Shown: piece by piece, positions 1 to 6,611 of the stretch
Layout: every line of letters begins with the position of its first letter
Numbering within the stretch: position 1 is the stretch's first letter
NCBI GenBank assembly: GCA_900555335.1
Contig: USKU01000040.1
Span: 1-10,618, forward strand
Origin: an uncultured Atopobium sp.
GTDB taxonomy: Bacteria; Actinomycetota; Coriobacteriia; Coriobacteriales; Atopobiaceae
Length of the DNA: 10,618 bases
Direction of reading: 5' to 3'
Translations under genes and position numbers: made by a program
Notes under the pieces: model-generated
What the model saw: the letters and a program-made list of their open reading frames with translations, nothing else
What the model was told of the DNA's origin: nothing
Databases searched by the model: none

Positions 1-728
1 TCCAAGACCTGCCTTGCAAACCTGACTGAAATACGAGGGTTTCCGTAAGAGGTTCTGTGATCAAGCAGGTACTGAGTAAGACCTACATAGTTGGTGCTAT
101 ACAAATTAAGAGTAGAACCATTGGTAAGCGTCAAAGGAACGGTAAGTGTAATGGTTTCACCAGCAGCCAGGGTACCAGAGACAGAAACGGAACGCATCTC
201 AGCATTGTCCTGACCAGCTGCCTGGTATGCAGCATAAGCATTTGCTGCAGGCTGAGAGCCAGAACCACCGTTCAGTCCACTAATGTTCAGGTTAATTGCA
301 GTTGCTGTATTAGTTGACGAGAAGGTAAATCCTGTTGCACGTAAATCAGGATTAGGGCTTGAGCTGGCATAGTATGTCAGTGGCAGCTGCATAATCTCGT
401 TAACAGAAACTGGAGATGAAGAGATGTTGGTAATCTTTACCACTGCCTGCAGATTCTGATACTTATCAATATCTACAATGGAGCGGTTCATCTGAGTGGT
501 GTCATTATCCTTATAAGCGTAGTTAGATGTCTGGCCAGAAGCATCTGTAAAGTAAATTGAACGCTCAATAAGGCCATCTGCACTCACAGAAGGAGACACG
601 TTAGTAGTAGTGCCGTTATAAAACGAATTATTACTTGCAGCGTATGCAATATTTGGCATAAAGATTAAAGCTGCCAAAAATGCAAACATAACAGCAAGAA
701 AACTGCGGCCCTGCATCTTTGATGTCAT
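1..728 (-). CDS. Secreted protein of unknown function, 5' part only (runs off the left edge)
   Basis: The minus strand is open from an ATG at 728 to the window edge, giving 242 residues with no stop. The start is well supported: AGGAGG lies 8-9 nt upstream. The N-terminus is a classical signal peptide, with a short basic stretch (MTSKMQGR), a hydrophobic core (about residues 10-24) and a likely signal peptidase cut after IAYA at residue 30. The mature part is rich in Ser, Thr, Asn and Ala, has little Cys, and alternates short beta-type segments, as in extracellular beta-sandwich or adhesin-like proteins. A wall anchor (LPXTG) or further repeats would lie beyond the edge. It sits downstream of the S1 terminator and has its own candidate promoter, so it is probably a separate transcription unit. 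I do not recognise the family. The reading frame is certain; export is very likely; the role is unknown. Confidence 0.85.
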   Translation of the reverse strand, partial: MTSKMQGRSFLAVMFAFLAALIFMPNIAYAASNNSFYNGTTTNVSPSVSADGLIERSIYFTDASGQTSNYAYKDNDTTQMNRSIVDIDKYQNLQAVVKITNISSSPVSVNEIMQLPLTYYASSSPNPDLRATGFTFSSTNTATAINLNISGLNGGSGSQPAANAYAAYQAAGQDNAEMRSVSVSGTLAAGETITLTVPLTLTNGSTLNLYSTNYVGLTQYLLDHRTSYGNPRISVRFARQVL

Positions 729-760
729 AGGCGTATTCCTCCTCAGAATAAAAACTTAGC

Positions 761-789
761 GTTATATTTTCGCATTAACACCCTGTTGA
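761..789 (-). promoter_or_regulatory. Candidate promoter of the secreted-protein gene
   Basis: On the minus strand a TCAACA (-35, 784-789) and a TATAAC (-10, 761-766) are 17 bp apart. This fits a sigma-70-type promoter and gives a short leader of about 25 nt before the start codon at 728. It lies just past the S1 terminator. Confidence 0.45.
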
Positions 790-816
790 AGGAATGGAGA
801 TATTTGTTACTCACAT

Positions 817-851
817 AAAAAAAGAGACGCCATCTTTCGATGACGTCTCTT
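817..851 (-). terminator. Intrinsic terminator of the S1 gene
   Basis: Read on the minus strand, a 13-bp stem (839-851 with 822-834) has one G-U pair and is closed by a GAAA tetraloop. A run of seven T follows. It begins 28 nt after the S1 stop codon, so it ends that transcript before the secreted-protein gene. Confidence 0.92.
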
Positions 852-878
852 GACAATTACTTAGATGCGCAAAGCGTG

Positions 879-2123
879 TTACTCTGCAGCCTCTTCGGTT
901 GCCTGTGCGTTAGCCTCAGACTCAACCAGGTGAGCCTCAAGATCAGCCTCAGCCTCAGCTGCTGCTGCCTCTGCTGCTGCACGCTCCTCCTCTGGAAGTG
1001 GAGTGACCTCAATATCAATACCAAGGGTCTCTGCAGCTGCCTTCATAGACAGGGAGATGCGACGACGGTCAAGATCAATCTCCATGACCTTTACCTGTAC
1101 AACGTCGCCAACCTTGCAGACCTGAGATGGAGCGGTAACGTGCTGCTTAGCCATCTCGGAGATGTGGACGAGGCCCTCAACGCCGTTGCCAAGGTCAACA
1201 AATGCACCGAAGGTAACAAGCTTGGTGACAGTGCCCTCGATGATAGCGTCAACTGGGTACTTGGAAACAAGTACACGCCATGGATCCTCGGAAGTCTGCT
1301 TAAGACCAAGGGAGATACGCTCACGGTTAAGGTCAACGTCGAGAACCTGAACCTCAACCTCCTGACCAACCTTAACAACCTCAGATGGGTGGTTAACGTG
1401 GTTCCAAGAAAGCTCGGAAATGTGAACCAGGCCGTCAATGCCGCCAAGGTCAACAAATGCACCAAACTCAACGATGGAGGAAACAGTACCCTTGAGCTTC
1501 ATGCCAACCTGGAGCTTGCCCAGGATGTCCTGACGCTCTGCCTTACGAGCCTCCTCAAGAACAATACGGCGAGAAAGAACAACGTTGTTGCGGTTGCGAT
1601 CCATCTCGATAACACGAGCCTCAATACGAGTGCCCATGAATGCACCAAGATCCTTGACACGACGGAGGTCAACAAGGGATGCAGGCAGGAAGCCACGGAG
1701 GCCAATGTCAAGAATCAGGCCGCCCTTAACAACCTCGATAACCTCGCCCTCAACGGTCTCACCAGCGTTGAACTTATCCTCAACTGCCTTCCAAGCACGC
1801 TCGTACTCAGCACGCTTCTTGGAGAGAACCAGACGGCCCTCTTTGTCCTCTTTCTGGAGAACAAGAGCCTCGACGTCCTCACCCAGGGAGATGACCTCTG
1901 CAGGGTTAACGTCTTTACGAATAGAAAGCTCACGAGCAGGAATAACGCCCTCAGACTTGTAGCCAATGTCTACGAGGACCTCATCGCGCTCAATCTTGAC
2001 GACGGTGCCGTTGACAAGATCTCCCTCATCAAAGTCGGTGACAGTGCCGTCGATCAGGCTGTTCATTTCCTCATCGGAAATTTCATCCAAAGAGAAGATG
2101 GACGAGTTCTGAATCTCACTCAA
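879..2123 (-). CDS. rpsA: 30S ribosomal protein S1
   Basis: S1 is the large RNA-binding protein of the 30S subunit that helps mRNA dock for translation. The 414 residues carry four S1 (OB-fold) domains at about 35-104, 121-187, 207-276 and 293-362. Typical segments are VLVDIGYKSEGVIP, GLILDIGLRGFLPASL and, in domains 3 and 4, FGAFVDLG with GLVHISE. The four-domain form is the actinobacterial one; E. coli S1 has six. The C-terminus (about 375-414) is an acidic Ala/Glu-rich tail. The start codon is TTG at 2123, with GGAAGGGG 7 nt upstream. The frame has a stop 12 codons above and no better start between, and the first ATG inside (residue 20) would remove part of the usual N-terminus. It appears monocistronic, with a strong terminator downstream and a structured leader upstream. 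Confidence 0.96.
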   Translation of the reverse strand: MSEIQNSSIFSLDEISDEEMNSLIDGTVTDFDEGDLVNGTVVKIERDEVLVDIGYKSEGVIPARELSIRKDVNPAEVISLGEDVEALVLQKEDKEGRLVLSKKRAEYERAWKAVEDKFNAGETVEGEVIEVVKGGLILDIGLRGFLPASLVDLRRVKDLGAFMGTRIEARVIEMDRNRNNVVLSRRIVLEEARKAERQDILGKLQVGMKLKGTVSSIVEFGAFVDLGGIDGLVHISELSWNHVNHPSEVVKVGQEVEVQVLDVDLNRERISLGLKQTSEDPWRVLVSKYPVDAIIEGTVTKLVTFGAFVDLGNGVEGLVHISEMAKQHVTAPSQVCKVGDVVQVKVMEIDLDRRRISLSMKAAAETLGIDIEVTPLPEEERAAAEAAAAEAEADLEAHLVESEANAQATEEAAE

Positions 2124-2160
2124 AGGTGGACCCCTTCCAAAACGGGGCCCCGGTCAACAT
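2116..2160 (-). other. Possible 14-residue upstream ORF overlapping the S1 start
   Basis: An ATG at 2160 opens a reading frame of 14 codons whose TGA stop (2116-2118) lies just beyond the TTG start of S1 in another frame. This arrangement could couple leader translation to S1 translation. No clear ribosome binding site precedes the ATG, so it may be chance. Confidence 0.2.
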
Positions 2161-2266
2161 GGTTGCTGCCAGAGTGCCAATACGTGGGCTTCTCTACTCG
2201 GAAACTTACATGCTCTCGGGGGCCAACAGATACAGTGCATAGCTTGACGCCATACGGGCAATAGGA

Positions 2267-2305
2267 TAGCGCTCTTCGGCTGATTAAACAAGCCAAAGAG
2301 CGCTA
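2267..2305 (-). promoter_or_regulatory. 15-bp stem-loop in the S1 leader region
   Basis: Arms 2267-2281 and 2291-2305 pair over all 15 positions when read on the minus strand (one G-U); the loop is 9 nt. No T-run follows on either strand, so it is not a standard intrinsic terminator. It begins about 75 nt after the HMA gene stop and about 140 nt before the S1 start. It may cap the 5' end of the S1 leader RNA, or mark the 3' end of the upstream transcript. Confidence 0.6.
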
Positions 2306-2317
2306 CTTTGCACAGCT

Positions 2318-2346
2318 ATTACGCAAGTTTTACAAAATTTCTTCAA
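2318..2346 (-). promoter_or_regulatory. Candidate S1 promoter
   Basis: On the minus strand TTGAAG (2341-2346) and CGTAAT (2318-2323) are separated by 17 bp. Each matches four of six consensus bases. A start near 2311 would place the 2267-2305 stem-loop at the very 5' end of a leader of about 190 nt. It is a weak match, chosen because no better one was seen between the HMA gene and S1. Confidence 0.3.
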
Positions 2347-2378
2347 AGTTTGTTTCTTGCGAGAAGATCTTGTTGTGC

Positions 2379-2771
2379 TTACGCACGAAGACGGTAGCCT
2401 TCTTTCTCTACGGCAGCTCGGTACGCATCGACATCAATCGGATTTTTGCTGAGGATACGTGCCTGACCACCAGCTAGAGTAACCTGCGCCCATGTTCCCT
2501 CAATACTATCGAGAGCTCGAGTCACATGATTGACGCAGTTCTGGCAAGTCATACCACCAATCTCAAATGTTTGAACATAAGGATAATGAGATTCATCTTT
2601 GTCTTCTGGACCATCTGCAGCAGAAACCTGCTCTGTGTTACAGGTAGTAACGCCTGTTCCCTCATCAGAGCAGCAGCCTTTTTTACCTGCAGCAATTCCG
2701 TAAACACGATAAACCGCAAAACCGCAAAGCGCTACAACAGCAAGAATAACAATAATATTGATTGGTGACAT
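2379..2771 (-). CDS. Membrane-anchored HMA-domain metal-binding protein
   Basis: The 130-residue protein has one N-terminal membrane helix (about 4-25), then GKKGCCS (29-35) and a further Cys at 44, an acidic hydrophilic linker, and a C-terminal HMA domain (about 66-129) with the soft-metal site GMTCQNC (73-79). HMA domains bind Cu(I), Zn or similar ions between the two Cys and hand them on to P1B ATPases. The N-terminal half (short helix, Tyr/Arg stretch, Lys-Lys-Gly-Cys-Cys) resembles the small Cys-rich membrane proteins linked to FeoB, so this may be a fusion of the two types. The ATG at 2771 is preceded by AAAGGAAG at good spacing. A role as a tethered chaperone or metal sensor is inferred. 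No transporter lies directly beside it; the nearest metal ATPase is encoded 1.7 kb upstream. Confidence 0.85.
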   Translation of the reverse strand: MSPINIIVILAVVALCGFAVYRVYGIAAGKKGCCSDEGTGVTTCNTEQVSAADGPEDKDESHYPYVQTFEIGGMTCQNCVNHVTRALDSIEGTWAQVTLAGGQARILSKNPIDVDAYRAAVEKEGYRLRA

Positions 2772-2809
2772 ACAAACTTCCTTTCTGTTGCTGTTTTACT
2801 ACCCACCAT

Positions 2810-2846
2810 TTTATAGATTATTCAAAAAATGATGTTTTTCTCGCAA
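2810..2846 (-). promoter_or_regulatory. Candidate promoter of the HMA gene
   Basis: On the minus strand TTGCGA (2841-2846) and AATAAT (2817-2822) are 18 bp apart; an overlapping TATAAA (2810-2815) is an alternative -10. No terminator hairpin was found after the flavodoxin stop, so read-through from flavodoxin is also possible. Confidence 0.35.
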
Positions 2847-2881
2847 AATTTAACAGCAACAGTAAAAAATCGTAATGCAGT

Positions 2882-3286
2882 TTAAGCAGAAAGCTTTGCG
2901 CCAAGGCCGCGAAGAGCCTCAAGAGCATCGTCATCTGGCTCAAGGTTGCAGATAAAAGTCTCAACAACGTTGACACCCTCTGCCTCAGCATTCTGCTTCC
3001 AAGTCTCCATCCAGTCGCCGGTTCCCCAGTCGTAAGAACCAAAGAGAGCGGTTGGCTTCTGACCAAGCTTGCCAGCGCAATCGTTGAAGAGCTCCTCAAA
3101 ATCAGGATCAAGCTCCTCGTCACCCATAGCAGGGCAACCAAAAGCAAATGCATCGTACTGATCGCACATATCTGCAGAGAACTCAGAAGACTCAATAGCC
3201 TCGGTATCTGCTGCACTTGCAAGCTCTTTTGCCATTGCCTCAGTATTGCCCGTCATGGACCAATACACAACTGCTACTTTACTCAT
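2882..3286 (-). CDS. Short-chain flavodoxin
   Basis: Flavodoxins are soluble FMN proteins that carry low-potential electrons, often replacing ferredoxin when iron is scarce. The 134 residues show the fold's landmarks: a first strand KVAVVYWS followed by the phosphate loop SMTGNTEAM (10-18), the 50s loop GCPAMGDEELD (50-60) and the 90s loop GSYDWGTGDWM (83-93), where aromatic residues stack on the flavin. The length fits a short-chain flavodoxin. The ATG at 3286 has AGGAGG just upstream. The gene follows DUF3793 on the same strand after 84 bp, with a small stem-loop but no terminator between, so the two are probably co-transcribed. The redox partner cannot be read from the window. Family assignment is firm; the link to iron limitation is inferred from context. 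Confidence 0.93.
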   Translation of the reverse strand: MSKVAVVYWSMTGNTEAMAKELASAADTEAIESSEFSADMCDQYDAFAFGCPAMGDEELDPDFEELFNDCAGKLGQKPTALFGSYDWGTGDWMETWKQNAEAEGVNVVETFICNLEPDDDALEALRGLGAKLSA

Positions 3287-3304
3287 ACATTTCCTCCTTC
3301 TGTG

Positions 3305-3321
3305 TCCAGGTTCCCCCTGGA
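3305..3321 (-). other. Small stem-loop just upstream of the flavodoxin start
   Basis: TCCAGG and CCTGGA form a 6-bp stem with a 5-nt loop, ending 18 nt before the start codon at 3286 and just before the ribosome binding site. There is no T-run. It could stabilise or gate translation of the flavodoxin cistron. Confidence 0.35.
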
Positions 3322-3370
3322 AAACTACACATTACTTTCAATACCTCAACAAGAAATCCAAGCACACCCC

Positions 3371-4117
3371 TTATGCAACCTGGCATTTCTTGGTATTGCC
3401 ATACGATGAGAGAATCTGCACCAAAGATTCCCCTTGATAAAAACGAAGCTTGCACTGGTCTTCTGCATCTTTAAGCCTCTCAAGGCGAAGACGAGTTTCT
3501 TCCGTGTTGTCATAGACTTTCCAAGCACCAGTAAAAAGCTCAGGCTGTCCATTCATAAAGCCTTGAACATCTGCAAGTGGATAGCCCAGCACCAGCCCAA
3601 TCTCGTGTGGAAACGCGGCTTTTCTTGCGTGAAAAGCAAAGATTCTTGAGCGCATGCTTTTCATCAACGTCTGCACTGACTCAGTAGAATGTCCAAAGGC
3701 AGCCAAAAACTCACAGTGCTCTGGTTTGGCGAGAATATCCTCAACAAGCTCAGGTCTATAGGCAACAAACGTCACCTTTCCGCCAGAAATAGCAGAGGTA
3801 GCAAGAAGCGTTACCCCAAACAGTGAGAGCTCGTGAATAGCGTTGCAGAGAAATGACCTCAACGTTGGATCAGTGCAGACAAGACTTGCACAAGAGCTAC
3901 AAGACTTATGAGAAGCAAATGAAAAGAGCGCAGCCGGCTTAACGTGAGCAATAACACCAGCAGCACAGCGAACAAATGTTGTTGCAAAATCATGACAGAG
4001 CTCGGGAGTATACGCTCTCTCACCCTCATTAAAAACAGGCTTTTTATCAGCGGAATAGGTATAGGGAGAAGGAACGTCTAGGAGCGATGAATTCTCAAAA
4101 GAAGTAAGACAATCCAT
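3371..4117 (-). CDS. DUF3793 family protein
   Basis: The 248-residue soluble protein carries the family's hallmark FPHEIGLVLGYPLADVQGF (169-187), followed by FTGAWKVYDN (195-204). The biochemical role of DUF3793 is not established. Members occur in anaerobic gut and oral bacteria, to my knowledge often beside flavodoxin and metal-uptake genes, as here. The N-terminal half is Cys-rich (C73, C76 and C81 in a KSCSSC-type stretch, plus C41, C51 and C91), which might bind a metal or cluster, but no known motif is complete. The ATG at 4117 has GAAGGG about 12 nt upstream, slightly far. It heads a likely operon with flavodoxin and sits behind a structured leader with a terminator hairpin, so its expression may be attenuated. 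The family call is firm; function is unknown. Confidence 0.88.
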   Translation of the reverse strand: MDCLTSFENSSLLDVPSPYTYSADKKPVFNEGERAYTPELCHDFATTFVRCAAGVIAHVKPAALFSFASHKSCSSCASLVCTDPTLRSFLCNAIHELSLFGVTLLATSAISGGKVTFVAYRPELVEDILAKPEHCEFLAAFGHSTESVQTLMKSMRSRIFAFHARKAAFPHEIGLVLGYPLADVQGFMNGQPELFTGAWKVYDNTEETRLRLERLKDAEDQCKLRFYQGESLVQILSSYGNTKKCQVA

Positions 4118-4137
4118 ACCGTACTTGTTCCCTTCTT

Positions 4138-4174
4138 AAAAATGCGCCGTCGACTAAAAGGGAGCCGACGGCGC
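4138..4174 (-). terminator. Terminator hairpin inside the DUF3793 leader (possible attenuator)
   Basis: On the minus strand a perfect 9-bp GC-rich stem (4166-4174 with 4144-4152, loop 13 nt) is followed by A and five T. It ends only about 20 nt before the DUF3793 start at 4117. The ATPase operon already has its own terminator at 4359-4396, so this second hairpin most likely acts on a transcript that begins between the two, i.e. on the DUF3793 leader. Confidence 0.75.
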
Positions 4175-4181
4175 CTGGATT

Positions 4182-4211
4182 CCGGACCCTTGGAGAGGGG
4201 AAAGGTTCCGG
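4182..4211 (-). ncRNA. Upstream stem-loop of the DUF3793 leader, candidate sensing element
   Basis: Arms 4182-4191 and 4202-4211 form a 10-bp stem with one mismatch and a 10-nt pyrimidine-rich loop (on the minus strand), directly before the terminator hairpin. The pair looks like a leader RNA of the riboswitch or attenuator kind. An upstream GGAGC (near 4238-4242) is complementary to GCTCC in the terminator loop, so a tertiary contact is possible. I could not match it to a known riboswitch class (cobalamin, FMN, TPP, fluoride, NiCo and c-di-GMP were considered). Confidence 0.4.
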
Positions 4212-4244
4212 GCTGATAAAGCAATTTTGTTAGAACTAGCTCCT

Positions 4245-4273
4245 GTTATATAAAAACCTTAACAAGTTAACCT
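4245..4273 (-). promoter_or_regulatory. Candidate promoter and palindrome upstream of the DUF3793 leader
   Basis: A TATAAC (minus strand, 4245-4250) could serve as a -10, but the -35 position is poor. Immediately upstream is the palindrome TTAAC-TT-GTTAA (4259-4270), placed where a repressor or activator could control the promoter. In the 322-bp gap 4118-4439 this, the two leader hairpins and the ATPase terminator are all that I see; there is no gene. Confidence 0.3.
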
Positions 4274-4358
4274 CTTCTAACTATTTAAAGTGTAAGCCAT
4301 AGCTAACTAAATGCAAGAGAAAACTCAAAATATTTTTACTTTTTGACAATTCAAGCAG

Positions 4359-4396
4359 AAAAAAGCTCCCGCCTCTTACGAATAAGAAACGAGAGC
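4359..4396 (-). terminator. Terminator of the PacL-like/P1B ATPase operon
   Basis: Read on the minus strand, a 14-bp stem (4383-4396 with 4365-4378, three G-U pairs) is closed by a TTCG tetraloop and followed by six T. It begins 43 nt after the ATPase stop codon. Confidence 0.92.
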
Positions 4397-4439
4397 TCTA
4401 ACGCGATCTAAAAATACTTTGTTGACGCACAAGTGCGTT

Positions 4440-6608
4440 CTAAGCAATCTGTCCTTCAGTCAAGAGCATCTTTACCTCAGAAGGAACATTAGGGTTATGA
4501 GCTGCAGTGGTAAGCAGTGACCTTGTGTTTGCAAGCGTTACCATAAGTGTCAGAAGATTGTGCATATATGCAGCAGTACTTACAGTAATAAGACCTGCTA
4601 CACCCGCAGCGATGAAAGAGCTGTTCAGCGCAACAATCGTGCGATAGTCAGCATGAATCCTCTTCATTACCTGCTGGCCCAAAAGACGCATGATTACCAG
4701 CGATTCAAGAGAATCATTTCTGATTGAAATATCCGCAACGGCACGAGCAATATCAGTTGCATCTGAGAGCGCCAATGAAACATCAGAAACGGCTAGTGCA
4801 GGTGAATCGTTGATACCGTCGCCAACCATTGCAACGGTGTAGCCCTCCTGCTGGAACTTCTTAACATACTCACACTTATCCTCTGGGAGAATCTGTGCTA
4901 CATAGTCATCAAGACCAAGCTTGTTAGCAACACTTGCTGCAACGTTTTCTGAGTCGCCAGTCAACATAACCATACGCTTAACACCAAGAGCACGGAGCTG
5001 CGTAATAGTTACTGCTGCATCTTCCCTTACAGGATCGGTAATACAAATTGCTGCAATAAGCTTTGAATCCTCGGACATAAAGATAATGGACGAGGTTGGA
5101 GCAATCTGTGCAAGGTCGTCTTGAATACCCTCGGGCATTGGGGTCTTCTCGTCATCAAAAATGAAGTGAGCAGAACCAATGCAGACCTCTTTGCCGTTAA
5201 CCTTGGTACGAATACCATGGGCAACAACATATTTAACCTCTGCGTGGAACTCATCCTTGTGCTTAAGGCCACGTACCTTTGCCTCGTTCACAATTGCGCG
5301 AGCCATACTATGTGGGAAGTGCTCCTCAATACATGCAGCAAGACGCAGGAGCTGGTCCTCGGTGCGATCACAGAAGCTGACAATACACTCAACGTGTGGG
5401 ACTGCCTTTGTCAGTGTGCCTGTCTTATCAAAGACGATAAGATCTGCTGCAGCGATCTTCTCGAGGTACTTTCCGCCCTTAACCGTCATGCCATATTTAG
5501 CTGCCTCATCCATAGCGCTACCCACTGCAACAGGAGTGGAAAGCTTAATGGCGCAGGAATAGTCAACCATAAGAACGGTCATAGCCTTAGTAATGTTTCG
5601 GGTGATTCCCCAAATACCAAAGAAGGCAAGGAAGCTGTAAGGAACCAGTGCATCAGAAAGGCGCTCTGCCTTAGACTGTGCGCCAGCCTTAAGCTCAGCA
5701 GACTGCTCAACCATATCAACAATGTTGTCGATACGAGACATTCCTGGAGGAGCGGTAACACTGACCATAAGGTCACCGTCTTCAAGAGCGGTACCAGCGT
5801 AAACGGTTGAACCAGGCTCTTTGGTAACAAGGCGAGACTCACCTGTCATGGCAGCCTCGTTCATCTGGCCAATGCCTTCAACAACTTTGCCGTCAACAGG
5901 AAGAACGCCACCAGCGCGCTGGTGCAGAATCATACCCTTCTCAACCTCAGAAAGGGCAATCATTACGTCCTTGCCGTCAACGCGAGCCCAGACGTTCTCA
6001 GAACGAGTGATTAGGCCATCACGAAGTGCAAGACGTGCTCGGCTTGCCACGTGGTTCTCCATAGCAGCAGACAGCTCAAGCAAGAACATGACCGTAGATG
6101 CATCTGCCCACTCATTTCTTAGAATTGAAGTGGTGATAGCAGTTGCGTCCAAAACCTCAACGGTCAGCTCTTTCTTAAACAGGCGCTTAACGCCTTCCAC
6201 GACAAATGGAATGGCGCGGAGAATAACGTATGCGTAGTTAGCAACTGCAGGCAGTGGCAAAGAACGCATAATCCAGCGGCGTGCGAATGTGGTCACAACC
6301 TCCATCTGGAAACGATTGTTCTCAAGAGCCATCTCAATTGAGCTGCAGAAGTCTTCAAGACCCGCCTCTTCTTCTCGAGGCAAATTTAAGACATCAAAAG
6401 CGCTAACAGCTGCAAGTACCTGATCTCTCTTAAGAGGATCAAACCTTAGCAAGAGAGAACCGTTTGCTATGTGAACTTCAGCGTGACGAACTCCGTCAAC
6501 ACGCATCAGCTCATAGGAAATACCACGGGCTTCAGCCTCATCAATATGACCCAGGTCGCATTTTGCACGAATGCGACCTGAGATTTCATTAGTAATTGTA
6601 AAGCGCAT
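4440..6608 (-). CDS. P1B-type heavy-metal-translocating ATPase with an atypical SC-A membrane motif
   Basis: This 722-residue integral membrane pump couples ATP hydrolysis to metal ion export. All P-type signatures are present: actuator TGES (255-258), phosphorylation loop DKTGT (394-398, Asp394), nucleotide-site EEHFPHS (428-434, in place of the usual His-Pro pair), TGDS (550-553) and hinge GDGINDSPA (596-604). The metal-selecting helix reads DYSCAIKLSTP (349-359), so the common CPC or SPC is replaced by Ser-Cys-Ala; the ion cannot be named from this. Residues 1-75 look like a degenerate HMA fold without its CxxC. Membrane segments lie near 116-140, 322-365 and 655-697. The start is 3 nt after the stop of the PacL-like gene, so translation is probably coupled, and a strong terminator follows. 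Mycobacterial CtpC (Zn/Mn) is the nearest functional analogue by context. Cu, Zn, Mn and Fe all remain possible. Confidence 0.92.
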   Translation of the reverse strand: MRFTITNEISGRIRAKCDLGHIDEAEARGISYELMRVDGVRHAEVHIANGSLLLRFDPLKRDQVLAAVSAFDVLNLPREEEAGLEDFCSSIEMALENNRFQMEVVTTFARRWIMRSLPLPAVANYAYVILRAIPFVVEGVKRLFKKELTVEVLDATAITTSILRNEWADASTVMFLLELSAAMENHVASRARLALRDGLITRSENVWARVDGKDVMIALSEVEKGMILHQRAGGVLPVDGKVVEGIGQMNEAAMTGESRLVTKEPGSTVYAGTALEDGDLMVSVTAPPGMSRIDNIVDMVEQSAELKAGAQSKAERLSDALVPYSFLAFFGIWGITRNITKAMTVLMVDYSCAIKLSTPVAVGSAMDEAAKYGMTVKGGKYLEKIAAADLIVFDKTGTLTKAVPHVECIVSFCDRTEDQLLRLAACIEEHFPHSMARAIVNEAKVRGLKHKDEFHAEVKYVVAHGIRTKVNGKEVCIGSAHFIFDDEKTPMPEGIQDDLAQIAPTSSIIFMSEDSKLIAAICITDPVREDAAVTITQLRALGVKRMVMLTGDSENVAASVANKLGLDDYVAQILPEDKCEYVKKFQQEGYTVAMVGDGINDSPALAVSDVSLALSDATDIARAVADISIRNDSLESLVIMRLLGQQVMKRIHADYRTIVALNSSFIAAGVAGLITVSTAAYMHNLLTLMVTLANTRSLLTTAAHNPNVPSEVKMLLTEGQIA

Positions 6609-6611
6609 GAA

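Noticed and set aside
840..2264. 474-codon plus-strand open frame opposite the S1 gene
   Set aside because: It is longer than S1 itself, but the S1 frame has four recognisable domains and a proper terminator. The antisense product is Leu/Asn-rich without any known motif and arises from the codon bias of S1.
2267..2305. Stem-loop read as a standard intrinsic terminator of the HMA gene
   Set aside because: There is no T-run after the stem on either strand, so it was listed as a structured element and not as a terminator.
4138..4211. Known riboswitch (TPP, FMN, fluoride, cobalamin, NiCo, c-di-GMP or T-box) before DUF3793
   Set aside because: None of the conserved core sequences of these classes could be found; only the two hairpins and the T-run are supported.
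5121..5810. 229-codon plus-strand open frame opposite the P1B ATPase
   Set aside because: It lies entirely within the ATPase gene, which has all P-type motifs in frame. No ribosome binding site or known domain supports the antisense product.
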